DNA from: Mercurialis annua
Taxonomy: Eukaryota; Streptophyta; Magnoliopsida; Malpighiales; Euphorbiaceae
NCBI RefSeq assembly: GCF_937616625.2
Contig: NC_065570.1
Location: 19,306,046-19,370,045 of the forward strand
DNA: 64,000 nucleotides
Direction: 5' to 3'
Below the pieces are notes generated by a model. The model searched no databases. It saw nothing but the letters and a program-made list of their open reading frames with translations, and was not told the origin of the DNA. Positions within the stretch are counted from its first letter, which is position 1; each line of letters starts with the position of its first letter. Positions 12,501 to 24,000 of this stretch are shown in pieces. Made by a program: the position numbers and the translations under genes.

Positions 12501-13551
12501 TTTACCTTCTATGATACGTCTCTTATTGCTAGTCTTCTGAGTGTTCTGACTCATCGTAGACTTAGCAAATTATCAAAACATATACTCGCGTTGTATATGT
12601 TACACATATATTACTAGCATAGCTATAATCATCTATGTTGACCGGATTCAAGAAAATCAGTGTCCCCTAGATTTTCTTGATTACGCATCGTAACTTAAGT
12701 CTTGTGAGTATTCCTCTCACATGGACTTAATCAAACATCAAGAGTATTAAAACATAACATACATGTCATACGTTGTTAATCGGATATGTTTTACTATCCG
12801 AACACATATCTACTATCCTAGTCGCATACTAATCTGTCTAATCAAGGCTCAGTTCATTAGCTAGAGACACAAATCCTATGCTATCACAACTATACGTATT
12901 CATTCGCCTCATAGCCTAGATCACAGCTTGCTCGCGAGCACTTCACTTCCGTCACAGAGTTCTGGTCTAGGTATACTCACACTAAAAACAAAACTCTTGA
13001 AAACTCTTTCAAATAAAACGACTCATTTGAAAATTCCATTTAAATCTTAGCAAAATTGTGCACTAGGGTGATGACGTCTCTCATCCCCAAAGAGTTGCCA
13101 CATCTCACCTCTTCGTCTGAACATAATGCATATGATGCATGTCCTATTAATGCATGTATTGATGTATGTAGTGATGCATTTTCTATCGATGTCGTGGCAA
13201 TTATCAATGGCTATTACGGGTCTAGGCACAATTATGCTTTCAGAATCGTTAAACAAATAACTTTTAAAAGTTATAAACTTTACGTTTTGTAAGTTCTCTA
13301 GACCTTTAAACTCTGTACCTGGAAAGTTCTTCAACTTCTGGAACTTTCCATTCCTTCTTCTCACTCTTTCTAAAATTTTGATCGATCGAATTCTATAGCA
13401 TCTATCACGTTATCTGATGCTAAGCACACATATATATGACATCAAATCAAAATCATATCAATAGTATTCTATTTATAGGAGGCAATACCTCTCCTAAAAG
13501 CTTCATCTCAAAAAGCATATCATGTACGCCTGTCTCATCGAAACAACATAT

Positions 13552-13574
13552 ACGTATATACCTCGTATATACGT
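13552..13574. other. Perfect 9-bp inverted repeat near the PBS
   Basis: ACGTATATA and TATATACGT flank a 5-base CCTCG loop. It lies about 165 bp downstream of the primer-binding site in the element's sense. Retroelement leaders often hold packaging or dimerisation structures in this area, but assigning that role here is speculation. Confidence 0.45.
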
Positions 13575-13736
13575 GTCACAAAAACAAATAAGCATTTCAC
13601 AAATCAATCTGTCATACCGATCACAAAGTAAATCACACTAACAACTTGGATCAGACAAACCTCAACTCTAAAGCTGCAGTAGTTCCTAGGTTACTTAACT
13701 GACAAACACATCTTAGCAGAGGTAACTGGACCAACT

Positions 13737-13748
13737 GCTCTGATACCA
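13737..13748 (-). other. Primer-binding site for initiator tRNA-Met
   Basis: The minus strand reads TGGTATCAGAGC, complementary to the 3' end of plant initiator tRNA-Met (GCTCTGATACCA). It starts 4 bases (ATTG) after the end of the 5' LTR. It fixes the element's orientation as minus and is the usual primer of plant Ty3/Gypsy elements. Confidence 0.95.
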
Positions 13749-14232
13749 CAATTGTCACGACCCAAATTATTGAGCCGAGACCGGCGCTAGGGAATGGGAG
13801 TGGTAGCTCCGAAACCCGTAGCAAGCCTAAAACCACTAATAAATTTTCGCAATTAAAAGTATAATATATGATATATCTTAAAACATTTTCGGAAGAACTC
13901 TTTTTAAATAATACACTTATAGATATTAAATATTATATCAGAGTCTACAATATAAAATATCATTTGAAGTTAAAGCGTCTATCTAATACTAACAACTACT
14001 GACTACTGCAGCTCTAAGAACTCATACTTGTGCAAGTCCAATGACTTCTGGCACAGTGGAGCTGGTTTGTCTGATCCGACTCTGTCTACCTGCAAACATC
14101 AGAGTGAGGGGTCAGTATTTGGGAAAATACTGAGTGAGTTTGCAAGTTACTTATAGTATTATCAAAATATAGCGTCACACGCTTAATACATATAAAATTT
14201 TATGATATAAGCAAACATTATTAATTTCAAAA

Positions 14233-14403
14233 GTGTGAGTCCAACTCACTAGATACGGGGACTTCCAGACTACACCGTAGCCGAGTTCTCACTCGTATCG
14301 AAATCATAAAATGTGAGTCCAACTCACTGGTGGCCCAGCCCACTAGATACGGGGACTTCCAGACTACACCGTAGCCGAGTTCACTCTCGTATCAAATTCA
14401 TAA
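14233..14403. repeat. Partial tandem repeat of about 80-90 bp inside the right LTR
   Basis: Counterpart of the repeat at 7225-7395, with the same two copies starting at about 14235 and 14313. Its presence in both LTRs shows it predates the insertion. Confidence 0.85.
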
Positions 14404-15087
14404 TATATTATGCATAGACATATATTAATTCTTAATCATAAAGTCAAGTACTCTAGACTGACTCACCAATGATCATGTAGCCTATTGACACCCAATAGGT
14501 AGTTGGTCTCTTCGGACCGCACATTAGACACTTATCTCCAAAACAACGAATACAACAACATTCATATAATCAAATCTATCAAACAAAACAGCTTATACGA
14601 GCAAATCATATAGATACGAGATATTTAATATCAATACTCATAATATAAGAAAATAACTTTTACAATAATACGCAAAAGTAAATTGCCACTCACTGTGACC
14701 ACTATTCCTTATATCCGAACGTAAGCTCCAGGAGACGGGTCCGTCAATCCTCGTCGAACTTCTTGGTTCATCATACTCGTAGCTCGATAGTCCGTCACAT
14801 CTATCATAGGATTCTATCGTTAAAACTTATACTTAAAGAATCCTATTCTTAAAACCTGCATTAGATACCTAACACAACAAAAGCACGAAACATAATCATC
14901 ATGCTCTAAACGTATCTTTCTCTGTAGATATCTATTCATATCTTGATTATTTATCATGCTAATGTTCATTGCTATAATGTCTTATTAATATTCATTTTAA
15001 GACATTTGTCAGAGTTCTACACCCGTATCATGCCATCGGAAGCCAGTTTTCGCTCCCGGAAGTCCCAGGGAGGTCACAATCAAAGTA

Positions 15088-15239
15088 GGGCACGTCGTGC
15101 CAGCTTGGCACATCGTGCCCTTCATTTTTCATGAAGGGCACGACGTGCCCTTCACTGGTGCACGTCGTGCACCCCTGGTGGTGCACGTCGTGCACCCTTG
15201 TGGTGCACGTCGTGCACTTCTGGTAGTGCACGTCGTGCC
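15088..15239. repeat. Cluster of seven GCACGTCGTGC near-palindromes, right LTR
   Basis: Same cluster as at 8079-8230. The large hairpin has arms at 15107-15125 and 15131-15149. In the minus-strand element it lies about 800 bp downstream of the TATA-like site, so if that promoter call is right it would be in the transcribed leader rather than upstream. Confidence 0.85.
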
Positions 15240-15590
15240 CACTTCGGGTACGATATTTCCGACGTGCTCTAGACCATTTTTGAGGCCCCAAATCATCCAA
15301 AACTCATACCAAGTCGCATCTAACTCATATAAACACTTAACTTATCATTTTACACCTCAAACGTATCAAGAGTAACTCGATTTATATCCGAACGATTCAA
15401 ACGTAACTTTTCAAACGAAACAGCCACTAACTCAGAACATTTCACCATCAAAACGAAACTCTTACCTTTATTTGAGGCTGTAAAATGATAGAGGATCCTT
15501 TCCTCGTTCCGTGGCCGCGAGAATCGCTCAATTCCAAGTCCGAACGAAGGAGTTATGTCGATTTTAAGTTTGATCGCGTCGCGAAACTAT

Positions 15591-15628
15591 GTCGCACGTC
15601 GTGAGACATAGTCGCACGTCGTGCGACA
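15591..15628. repeat. Paired GTCGCACGTCGTG hairpins, right LTR
   Basis: Right-LTR counterpart of 8582-8619, identical by eye. Confidence 0.8.
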
Positions 15629-16011
15629 CCCCTAAACAGGTCCAAACATCATCTCGACATGCTCCCGACATCCCTAACACATTCCGACATGGTTCTACAT
15701 CAATACAACACAATATTCAACTCAATAATCATCAAAAACGTCAAAACCGACGTGATTACGGTTGATACGATTCAATCGCAACAAAACAGCCTATATATCT
15801 TCCATTTCAGCAACAAAAACCTGAAAGTTACCTTGATTAAAAGCTTGAGGAAGATAGAGGATCAAATTCTCGATCCAACGGCGCGAGAATCACTCGATTC
15901 GGACGAGAAACGGCGAAACGGCGGCGGATCGAATCAATCGTCGAAACCTTTCTCTGATGCTTCTTTCATTTTCTGAAGCTTTCCTTTTCCTTCTTTATTT
16001 CTTATCCTTAC

Positions 16012-16019
16012 TTTATATA
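16012..16019 (-). promoter_or_regulatory. Putative TATA box of the 5' LTR promoter
   Basis: The minus strand reads TATATAAA inside CATATATAAAGTAAGG. A start about 30 bp downstream would lie near 15985, giving a U3 of roughly 580 bp and leaving about 2.2 kb of R plus U5. This is the best TATA-like string I noticed in this part of the LTR; other AT-rich candidates exist, for example near 15790. The left LTR has the same sequence at 9003-9010. No transcript evidence is available. Confidence 0.35.
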
Positions 16020-16562
16020 TGTTGGCAAATATACCACTTTGATCCTTCATTTCTTTAACTTAAATCATTTTTCTTTTAAACTTTCTATTTTAACCAAATG
16101 GTTAATATTCACTTTAACTCAAGTCCATACGTATTATTTGTATTCAATAAATAATACTAACACAAGATTATTACTTTCCGTCAATAATCTTCTAATTGCT
16201 ATTCTCGAGGCTTAATTGGCTAATTTTCACTTTAGTCCTTGAACTTTTCAAAAGTTACAATTTAGTCCAAATTTTAAAAGGTCTCTGATTGACCCGAGAT
16301 TTTTACCACTATTACTATAAAACATTTCGTGGACCTTAGCGAAATAAATTTCCATTTTAAGTCGTAGTGGCTAAATTACCACTTTAGTCCATGTACCTTA
16401 TTTCGAGCTTTTCTTGATATTTTTCCTTCTAATTCCAATTCTAACTTTAGAATTGAAATATAATATTAAATTTCTCGAAAATTATTTCCAATATCGCCAC
16501 CCTGGCGAAACAGGACTGGACACGTAGTCCAATTAAATGCTTCAATATTTTTGGGTATTACA

Positions 16563-16567
16563 GTAAA
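16563..16567. repeat. Target-site duplication, right copy (GTAAA)
   Basis: GTAAA follows the TATTACA end of the element and matches 6739-6743. Removing the element and one copy rejoins an ordinary satellite decamer, TTTGTAAACG. Confidence 0.95.
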
Positions 16568-17179
16568 CGTATTGCTTAAATTTCTAAATTTGTTTCGTAA
16601 CATTTGTAAACGTTTAGCTTAAATTGCAAAAAAGGAGAAACGTTTGGATTTATTTCGTGGAGTTAATAAACGTTTGGCTTAAATCGCTAAAAAGGTGAAA
16701 CGTTTTGATTTGTTTCGTACCGTTTGTAAACGTTTGACTTAAATTGCTAAAAAGGTGAAATGTTTGGATTTGTTTCGTAACGTTTGTAAACATTTGGCTT
16801 AATTTGCTTAAAAGGTGAAACGCTTGAATTTGTTGCGTAACGTTTATAAACGTTAGGCTTAAATTGCTAAAAAGGTGAAATGCTTGGATTTGTTTCTTTA
16901 CGTTTGTAAACGTTTGGCTTCAATTACTAAAAATGGGAAACGTTTGGATTTGTTTTGTAACGTTTGTAAACGTTTGGATCAATCGGTAAAAAGGTGAAAC
17001 ATTTAGATTTGTTTCGTAAGATTTGTAAACGTTTGGCTTAAATCACTAAAAAGGTGAAACGTTTGGATTTGTTTCGTAATATTTTAAACGTTTGGCTGAA
17101 ATCGCTAAAATGGGAAAACGTTTGAATTTGTTTCGTAACGTTTTTAAACGATTGGCAAAAATCGCTAAGAAGGTGAAAC

Positions 17180-18655
17180 GTTTGAATTTTTTTCATAACG
17201 TTTGTAAACGTTCGGCATAAATCGCTAAAAAGGTGAAACGTTTGGATTTGTCTCGTAACGTTTAGCTTAAATTGCTAAAAAGGTGAAACGCTTGGACTTG
17301 TTTCGTAATGTTTGTAAACACTTGACTTAAATTGCTAAAAAGGTGAAATGCTTGGATTTGTCTTGTAACGTTTGTAAACGTTTGGCTTAAATTACTAAAA
17401 GGTGAAACGCTTGGATTTGTATCGAAACGTGTGTAAACGTTTGGCTTAAATTGCTAAAAAGGTGAATAGCTTGGATTTGTTTTGTAACGTTTGTAAACGT
17501 TTGGCTTAAATTACTAAAAAGGTAAAACATTTGGATTTGTTCCATAACATTTGTAAACATTTGGCTTAAATCGCTAAAAAGGTGAAACATTTGGATTTGT
17601 TTCCTAACGTCTGTAAACGTTTGGCTTAAATCGCTAAAAGGGTGAATCGTTTGGATTTGTTTCGTAACGTTTGCAAACGTTTGGCTTCAATCGCTAAAAA
17701 GGTGAAACTTTTGGATTTGTTTCGTAACATTTGTAAACGTTTGGCATAAATCGCTAAAAAGGTGAAATGTTTGGATTTGTTTCGTAACATTAGTAAACAT
17801 TTGGCCTAAATTGCTAAAAAGGTGCAATGTTTGGTTTTGTTTCGTAACGTTTGTAAACGTTTGGCTTAAATCGCTAAAAAGGTGAAATGTTTGGATTTAT
17901 TTCGTATTGTTTGTAAACGTTTGGCCTAAATTGCTAAATAGGTGAAACGCTTGGATTTGTTACGTAACATTTGTAAACGTTGGGCTTAAAATACTAAAAA
18001 GGTGAAACGCTTGGATTTGTTTCCGAAACGTTTATAAACGTTTGGCTTAAATTGCAAAAAAGGTGAAATGCTTAGATTTGTTTCGTAACGTTTGTAAACG
18101 TTTGGCTTAAATTGCTTAAAAGGTGAAATGCTTGGTTTTGTTTTGTAACGTTTGTAAAGGTTTGGCTTAAATTGCTAAAAATGTGAAACGTTTGGATTTG
18201 TTTCATAACGTTTTAAACGTTTGGTTTTATTCCGTAACGTTTGTGAACATTTGGCTAAAATCGCTAAAAAGGGGAAACGTTTGGATTTGTTTCGTAACCT
18301 TTGTAAACGTTTGGCTTAAATCGCTATAAAGGCGAAACATTTGGATTTGTTTCGTAACGTTTGTAAACGTTTGGCTTAAATCGCTAAAAAGGTGAAACGT
18401 TTGGATTTGTTTCGTAACGTTTGTAAAGGTTTTGCTTAAATCGCTAAAAAGGTTAAATGTTTGGATTTGTTTCGTATCTTTTGTAAACGTTTGGCTTAAA
18501 CCGCTAAGAAGGTGAAACGTTTCGATTTGTTTCGTAACGCTTGTAAATGTTTGGCTTACATTGCTAAAGGTGAATCGCTTGGATTTGTTTCGCAACGTTT
18601 GTAAACGTTTGGCTTAAATTACTAAAAAGGTAAGACACTTGGATTTGTTTCGTAA
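17180..18655 (+). repeat. Segmental duplicate shared with 27.70-29.22 kb
   Basis: Same succession of rare variants as 27700-29220: a 50-bp monomer near 17260, GTGAATAGCTTGG at 17462, CGCTATAAAGGCG near 18322, CCGCTAAGAAGG at 18501 and a short CTAAAGGTGAATCGC near 18564. The offset is 10,521 bp at one marker and 10,569 bp at another, so small indels separate the copies. Confidence 0.8.
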
Positions 18656-19370
18656 CCTTTGGCTTAAATTTCTTGAAAGGTGAAACGCTTAGATTTGTTT
18701 CGTAACGTTTGTAAATGTTTGGCTTAAGTTGATAAAAAGGTGAAACGCTTGGATTTGTTTCGTTACGTTTGTAAACGTTTGGCTTAAATTGCTAAAAAGG
18801 TGAAATGTTTGGATTTGTCTCGTAACGTTTGTAAACGTTTGGCTTAATTTGCTAAAAAGGTGAAACACTTGGATTTGTTTCGTATTATTTGTAAACATTT
18901 AGCTGAAATTGCTGAAAAGGTGAAACGCTTGCATTTGTTTCGTTACGTTTGTAAATGTTTGGCATAAATTGCTAAAAAGGTGAAACACTTGGTTTTTGTT
19001 TCGTAACGTTCGTAAACGTTTGGCTTAAATTGCTAAAAATAAGAAATGTTTGGATTTGTTTCGTAACATTTGTAAATGTTTGACTTAAATCGCTATAAAG
19101 GCGAAACGTTTGGATTTGTTTCGTAACGATTGTAAACGTTTGGCTTAAATCGCTAAAAAGAGGAAACATTTGGATTTGTTTTGTAACGTTTGTAAATGTT
19201 TTGCTTAAATCGCTAAAAAGGTTAAATGTTTGGATTTGTTTCGTATCGTTTGTAAACGTTTGGCTTAAACCGCTAAGAAGGTGAAACGTTTGGATTTCTT
19301 TAGTAACGCTTGTAAATGTTTGGCTTACATTGCAAAAGGTGAAACGCTTGGATTTGTTTCGCAACGTTTG
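18227..19370 (+). repeat. 769-bp local duplication
   Basis: The variant run CGCTATAAAGGCG, GGTTAAATG, CCGCTAAGAAGG and the shortened monomer before GCTTGGATTTGTTTCGCAACG occurs twice in order. CCGCTAAGAAGG is at 18501 and again at 19270, a 769-bp offset. Only the first copy continues into the left-hand part of the segmental duplicate. Confidence 0.75.
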
Positions 19371-21099
19371 TAAACGTTTGGCTTAAATTGCTAAAAAGGT
19401 AAGACGCTTAGATTTGTTTCGTAACGTTTGTAAATGTTTGGTTTAAATTGCTAAAAAGGTGAAATGTTTGGATTTGTTTCGTAACGTTTGTAAACGTTTT
19501 GCTTAAATCGCTAAAAAGGTTAAACGTTTGGATTTCATTCGTAACGTTTGAAAACGTTTGGCTTAAATTTCTAAAAAGGTGAAATGCTTGGATTTGTTTC
19601 GTAACGTTTGTAAACGTTTGGCTTAAAATACTAAAAAGGTGAAACACTTGGATTTATTTCGGAACGTTTTTAAACGTTTGGCTTAAATTGTTGAAAAGGT
19701 GAAATGCTTGGTTTTGTTTCGTAACGTTTGTAAAGGTTTGGCTTAAATCGTTAAAAAGGTGAAACGTTTGGATTTTTTTTCGAAACGTTTTAAACCTTTG
19801 GTTTTTGTTTCTAATCGTTTGTAAACGTTTGTCTTAAATCTCTAAAAAGAGGAAACGTTTGGATTTGTTTCGTAGTGCTTCTAAACGTTTGGCTTGAACC
19901 CCTATAAAGGCAAAACGTTTGAATTTGTTTCGTGCCGTTTGTAAATGTTTTGAAAAAATCGCTAAAAAGGTGAAACGTTTGGATTTTATTTCGCAACGTT
20001 TGTAAGTGTTTAGCTTAAATCGCTAAAAAGGTGAAACGTTTGGATTTGTTTCGTAGTTTGTAAACGTTTGGCTTAAATCGCTAAAAAGGTGAAACTTTTG
20101 GATTTGTTTCGTAGCCTTTGTAAACGTTTGGCTTAAATTGCTAAAAAGGTAAAACGCTTTGATTTGTTTCGTAACGTTTGTAAACGTTTGGCTTAAATAA
20201 AAAAGGAGAAAAGCTTGGATTTGATTCGCAATATTTGTAAACGTTTGGCTTAAATTGCTAAAAAGGAGAAACGTTTGGGTTTAGTTCGTAGCGTTTCTAA
20301 ATGTTTGTCTTAAATCGATAGAAAGGGGAAACGTTTGGATTTGTTGCGCACAGTTTTTAAACGTTTGGATTTGTTTCGCAACGTTTGTAAGCGTTTGGCT
20401 TAAATTGCTAAAAAGGTGAAACGCTTGGATTTGTTTTGTAACGTTTGTAAACGTTTGCTTAAATTACTAAAAAGGTGAAACGCTTGCATTTGTTTCGGAA
20501 CGTTTGTAAACGTTTGGATTAAATTACTAAAAAAGTGAAACGCTTGCATTTGTTTCATAACGTTTGTAAACGTTTGGCTTAAATTGCTAAAAAGCTGAAA
20601 CGCTTGGTTTTGTTTCGTTATGTTTGTAAACATTTGGATTAAATTGCTAAAAAGCTGAAACACTTGAATTTGTTTCGTAATGTTTTAAACGTTTGGTTTT
20701 ATTTCGTGACGTTTGTAAAGGTTTTTCTTACATCGCATAAAATGTGAAACGTTTGGATTTGTTTCGTATCGTTTTGAACGTTTGGTTTTGTTTCGTAACG
20801 TTTGTAAACGTTTGGCTTAGATCGCTAAAAAGGGGACACTTTTTGATTTGTTTCATAACGTTTGTAAACGTTTGGCTTAAATTGCTAAAAAGGTGAAACG
20901 CTTGGATTTGATTCGTAATGTTTCTAAACGTTTGGCTTAAATTGCTAAAAAGGTGAAACATTTGGATTTGCTTCATAACCTTGATAAACGTTTGGCTCAA
21001 ATCGCTAAAAAGGGGAAACGTTTGGATTTGATTCGTATAGTTTGTAAACGTTTGGCTTATATCGCTATAAACGTGAAACGTTTGGATTTGTTTAAAACG

Positions 21100-24000
21100 T
21101 TTTAAACGTTTGGTTTTGTTTCGTAACGTTTGTAAACGTTTGTCTTATATCGCTAAAAAGGAAAAACGTTTAGATTTGCTTCGTAACGTTTGTAAACGTT
21201 TGGTTTAAATAGCTAAAAACGTGAAACGTTTGGATTTGTTTCGTTACCTTTGTAAATGTTTGGCTTAAATCGCTAAAAAGGTGAAATGTTTGGATTTGTT
21301 TCGTAACCTTTGTAAACATTTGGCTTATATCGCTAAATAGGTGAAACGTGTGGATTTGTTTCGTAACCTTTGTAAACGTTTGGCTTAAATTGCTAAAAAG
21401 GTAAAATTCTTTGATTTGTTTCCTAACGTTTGTAAACGTTTGGCTTAAATTGCTAAAAAGGAGAAAAGCTTGGACTTGTTTCGCAACGTTTGTAAACATT
21501 TTTCTTAAATTGCTAAAAAGGTGAAACGTTTGGATTTGTTTCGTAGCGTATATAAACGTTTGGCTTAAATCGCTAAAAAGGTGAAGCGTTTGGATTTGTT
21601 TCATACTGTTTGTAAACGTTTGGCTTAAATCACTAAAAAATGAAACTTTTGTATTTGTTTCGTAACCTTTAAAAACGTTTGGCTTAAATCGCTAAAAAGG
21701 GGAAACGTTTGGATTTGTTCCGTAACGTTTGTAAACGTTTGGCTTAGATCGCTAAAAAGGTGAAACGTTTGGATTTGTTTCATAATGTTTTAAACGTTTA
21801 GCTGAAATCGCTAAAATGGGGAAAAATTTAAATTTGTTTCGTAACGTTTGGCTAAAATCGCTTAATAGGTAAAACGTTTGGTTTTGTTCCGTAATGTTTG
21901 TAAACGTTCCACTTAAATCGCTAAAAAGGTGAAATATTTGGATTTTTTTCGTAACGTTGGTAAACGTTTGGCATAAATTGCTAAAAAGGTGAAACACTTG
22001 GATTTGTTTCATAACGTTTGTAAACGTTTGGCTTAAATTTATAAAAAGGTGAAATGCTTGGATTTGTTTCGTAATGTTTGTAAACGTTTTGCTTAAATTG
22101 CTAAAAAGGTGAAACGCTTGGATTTGTTTCGTAACGTTGATAAAGGTTTGGCTTAAATTGCTAAAAACGTGAAAACATTTGGATTTGTTTCATAACATTT
22201 GTAAACATTTGGCTTAAATAGCTAAAAAGGTGAAATGTTTGGATTTTTTTTATAAACGTTTGGCTTAAATTGCAAAAAAGGGGAAACGCACGGATTTGTT
22301 TCGTAACGTTTGTAAACGTTTGTCTTAAATTGCTTAAAAGGTGAAACACTTGGATTTGTTTCGTAATGTTTGTAAACGTTTTACTTACATTGCTAAAAAG
22401 GTTAAACGTTTCGATTTGTTTCGTAGCGTTTGTAATCGTTTGGCTTAAATCTCTAAAAAGGTGAAACGTTTGGATTTGTTTCGTACCGTTTGTAAATGTT
22501 TGGCTTAAACTGCTAAAAAGGTGAAACGTTTGGATTTGTTTCCTAACGTTTGTAAACGTTTGGCTTAAATGACTAAAAAGGTGAAACCTTTGGATTTGTT
22601 TCGTAACATCTGTAAACGTTTGGTTTAAATTGCTAAAAATGTGAATCGCTTGGATTTATTTCGTTACGCTTGTAAACGTTTGTCTTAAATTGCTAAAGAG
22701 GTGAAACGCTTGGATTGTTTCTTAACGTTTGTAAACGTTTGGCTTAAATCGCTAAAAAGACGAAACGTTTGGATTTATTTCGTAACGTTTGTAAACGTTT
22801 GGCTAAAATGGCTAAAAGGATGAGACGTTTGGATTTGTTTTGTGACGTTTGGATTTGTTTTGTAACGTTTGTAAACGTCAGGCCTAAATCGCTAAAAAGG
22901 GGAAACGTTTGGATTTGTTTCGTAACTTTTGTAAACGTTTGGCTTAAATCGCTAAAAATGTGAAACGTTTCATTTGTTTCGTAACGTTTGTAAGCGTTTA
23001 GCTTAAATTGCTAAAAAGGTGAAACGCTTGGATTTGTTTCGTATCGTTTGTAAACGTTTGGCTTAAATTGCTAAAATGGTGAAACGTTTTAATTTGTTTC
23101 TTAACGGTTGTAAACGTTTGCCTTAAATCGCTAAAAAGGTGAAACTTTTAGATTTGTTTCGTAACTTTTATAAACGTTTGGCTTAAATCGCTAAAAAGGT
23201 GAAACATTGTGATTTGTTTCGTAACGCTTGTAAATGTTTGGCTTAAATCGCTAAAAAGGTGAAACATTTGGATTTGTTTCGTAACGTTTGTAAACGTTTA
23301 GTTTAAATTGCTAAAAAGGTGAAACGTTTGTACTTGTTTACGTAACGTTTGTAAACGTTTGGCTTAAATTGCTAAAAAGGTGAAACGCTTTGATTTGTTT
23401 CGAAAGGTTTGAAACTGTTTGGATTAAATCGCTAAAATGGTGAAACGTTCATATTTGTTTCGTAACGTTTGTTAACGTTTGGCTTAAATCGCTACAAAGG
23501 TTAAACGTTTGGATTTGTTTCGTAACGTTTTTAAATGTTTGGCTTAAATCGCGAAAAAGGGGAAATATTTGGATTTGTTTCGTAATGTTTGTAAACGTTT
23601 GGCTTACATTGCTAAAAAGGTGAAATGTTTGGATTTGTTTCGTAGCGTTTGTAAACGTTTGGCCTTAATCAACTAAAAAGGTAAAACGTTTGGATTTGTT
23701 TCGTACCGTTTGTAAACGTTTGGCTTATATCGCTAAAAAGGTAAAATGTTTGGATTTGTTTCGTAACGTTTGTAAACTTTTGGCTTAAATTGCTAAAAAG
23801 GTGAAGCGCTTGGATTTATTTCGTAACGTTTTTAAACATTTGGCTTAAATTGCTAAAAAGGTGACATGTTGGGATTTGTTTTGTAACGTTTGTAAACGTT
23901 TGGCTTAAATTACTTAAAAGGTGAAATGCTTGGATTTGTTTCGGAACATTTGTAAACGTTTGGCTTAATTTTCTAAAAAGGTGAAACGCTTGGATTTGTT

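Larger units (their letters stand above)
9554..13752 (-). other. Internal region of the element, no recognisable gag-pol
   Basis: The 4,199-bp interior between the LTRs. All frames are broken by many stops. The longest open frame I can point to is 116 codons (11359-11709, minus), rich in charged residues, and I recognise no zinc knuckle, protease, reverse transcriptase, RNase H, integrase or chromodomain motif in it. Frames at 12156-12386 and 13047-13364 (minus) are likewise unrecognised. The plus strand is pyrimidine-rich across 9600-12100. A loose repeat (CTGAATT..GTAGTGC(G/A)TTCTC) occurs near 10882 and 11051. Apart from the pol tail, PPT and PBS I see no identifiable element, which fits a LARD-type non-autonomous retrotransposon. 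A translated search could still reveal a decayed polyprotein. Confidence 0.75.
6744..16562 (-). mobile_element. Non-autonomous Ty3/Gypsy-type LTR retrotransposon (LARD-like), 9,819 bp
   Basis: A complete element by structure: two 2,810-bp direct LTRs, TG...CA termini, a 5-bp target duplication, a primer-binding site next to the right LTR and a polypurine tract next to the left LTR. The last two place it on the minus strand, so the right LTR is the 5' LTR. The end sequence (short pol tail, AAGGGGGGAAGAA, then TGTAATACCC) and the long LTRs resemble plant chromoviruses of the Tekay/Del group; this is family knowledge and has not been tested by search. The 4.2-kb interior shows no intact gag, protease, reverse transcriptase, RNase H or integrase, so mobilisation would need proteins from an autonomous relative. 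The LTRs differ at about 12 substitutions and two 1-bp indels, indicating a recent insertion. Confidence 0.93.
13753..16562 (-). repeat. Right LTR (5' LTR of the minus-strand element)
   Basis: 2,810 bp, direct repeat of 6744-9553, lying beside the primer-binding site and therefore the 5' LTR that should hold the active promoter. It starts on the minus strand at 16562 with TGTAATACCC and ends at 13753 with GTGACA. It contains the same hairpin cluster (15088-15239) and a TATA-like sequence at 16012-16019. A stretch near 16233-16275, in which TTAGTCC flanks an AACTTTTCAAAAGTT palindrome, is of a kind I recall from LTRs of several dicots; that is memory, not a search. Confidence 0.95.
16563..21100 (+). 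repeat. Satellite stretch without clear kilobase HOR
   Basis: Regular 60-bp monomers immediately right of the retrotransposon. The first 30-50 bases after the insertion are disturbed (a short monomer at 16568-16600). It holds an internal duplication of about 0.77 kb (18.2-18.6 and 19.0-19.4 kb) and a block shared with 27.7-29.2 kb, but not the TTAATTTTCTAA marker of the later units. Confidence 0.8.

Noticed and set aside
13469..13478. Minus-strand CTATAAATAG as the element's promoter
   Set aside because: It is a good TATA match but lies downstream of the PBS, inside the interior, where it could not produce a transcript with terminal redundancy.
22769..22963. Plus-strand frames rich in Phe, Val and Cys (NVWICFVTFVNVW type), which look like membrane segments
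   Set aside because: They are the other stop-poor reading of the same satellite. The hydrophobicity comes from T-rich decamers, and the same pattern recurs at 25235, 26662, 32444, 35610, 38728 and 41774.
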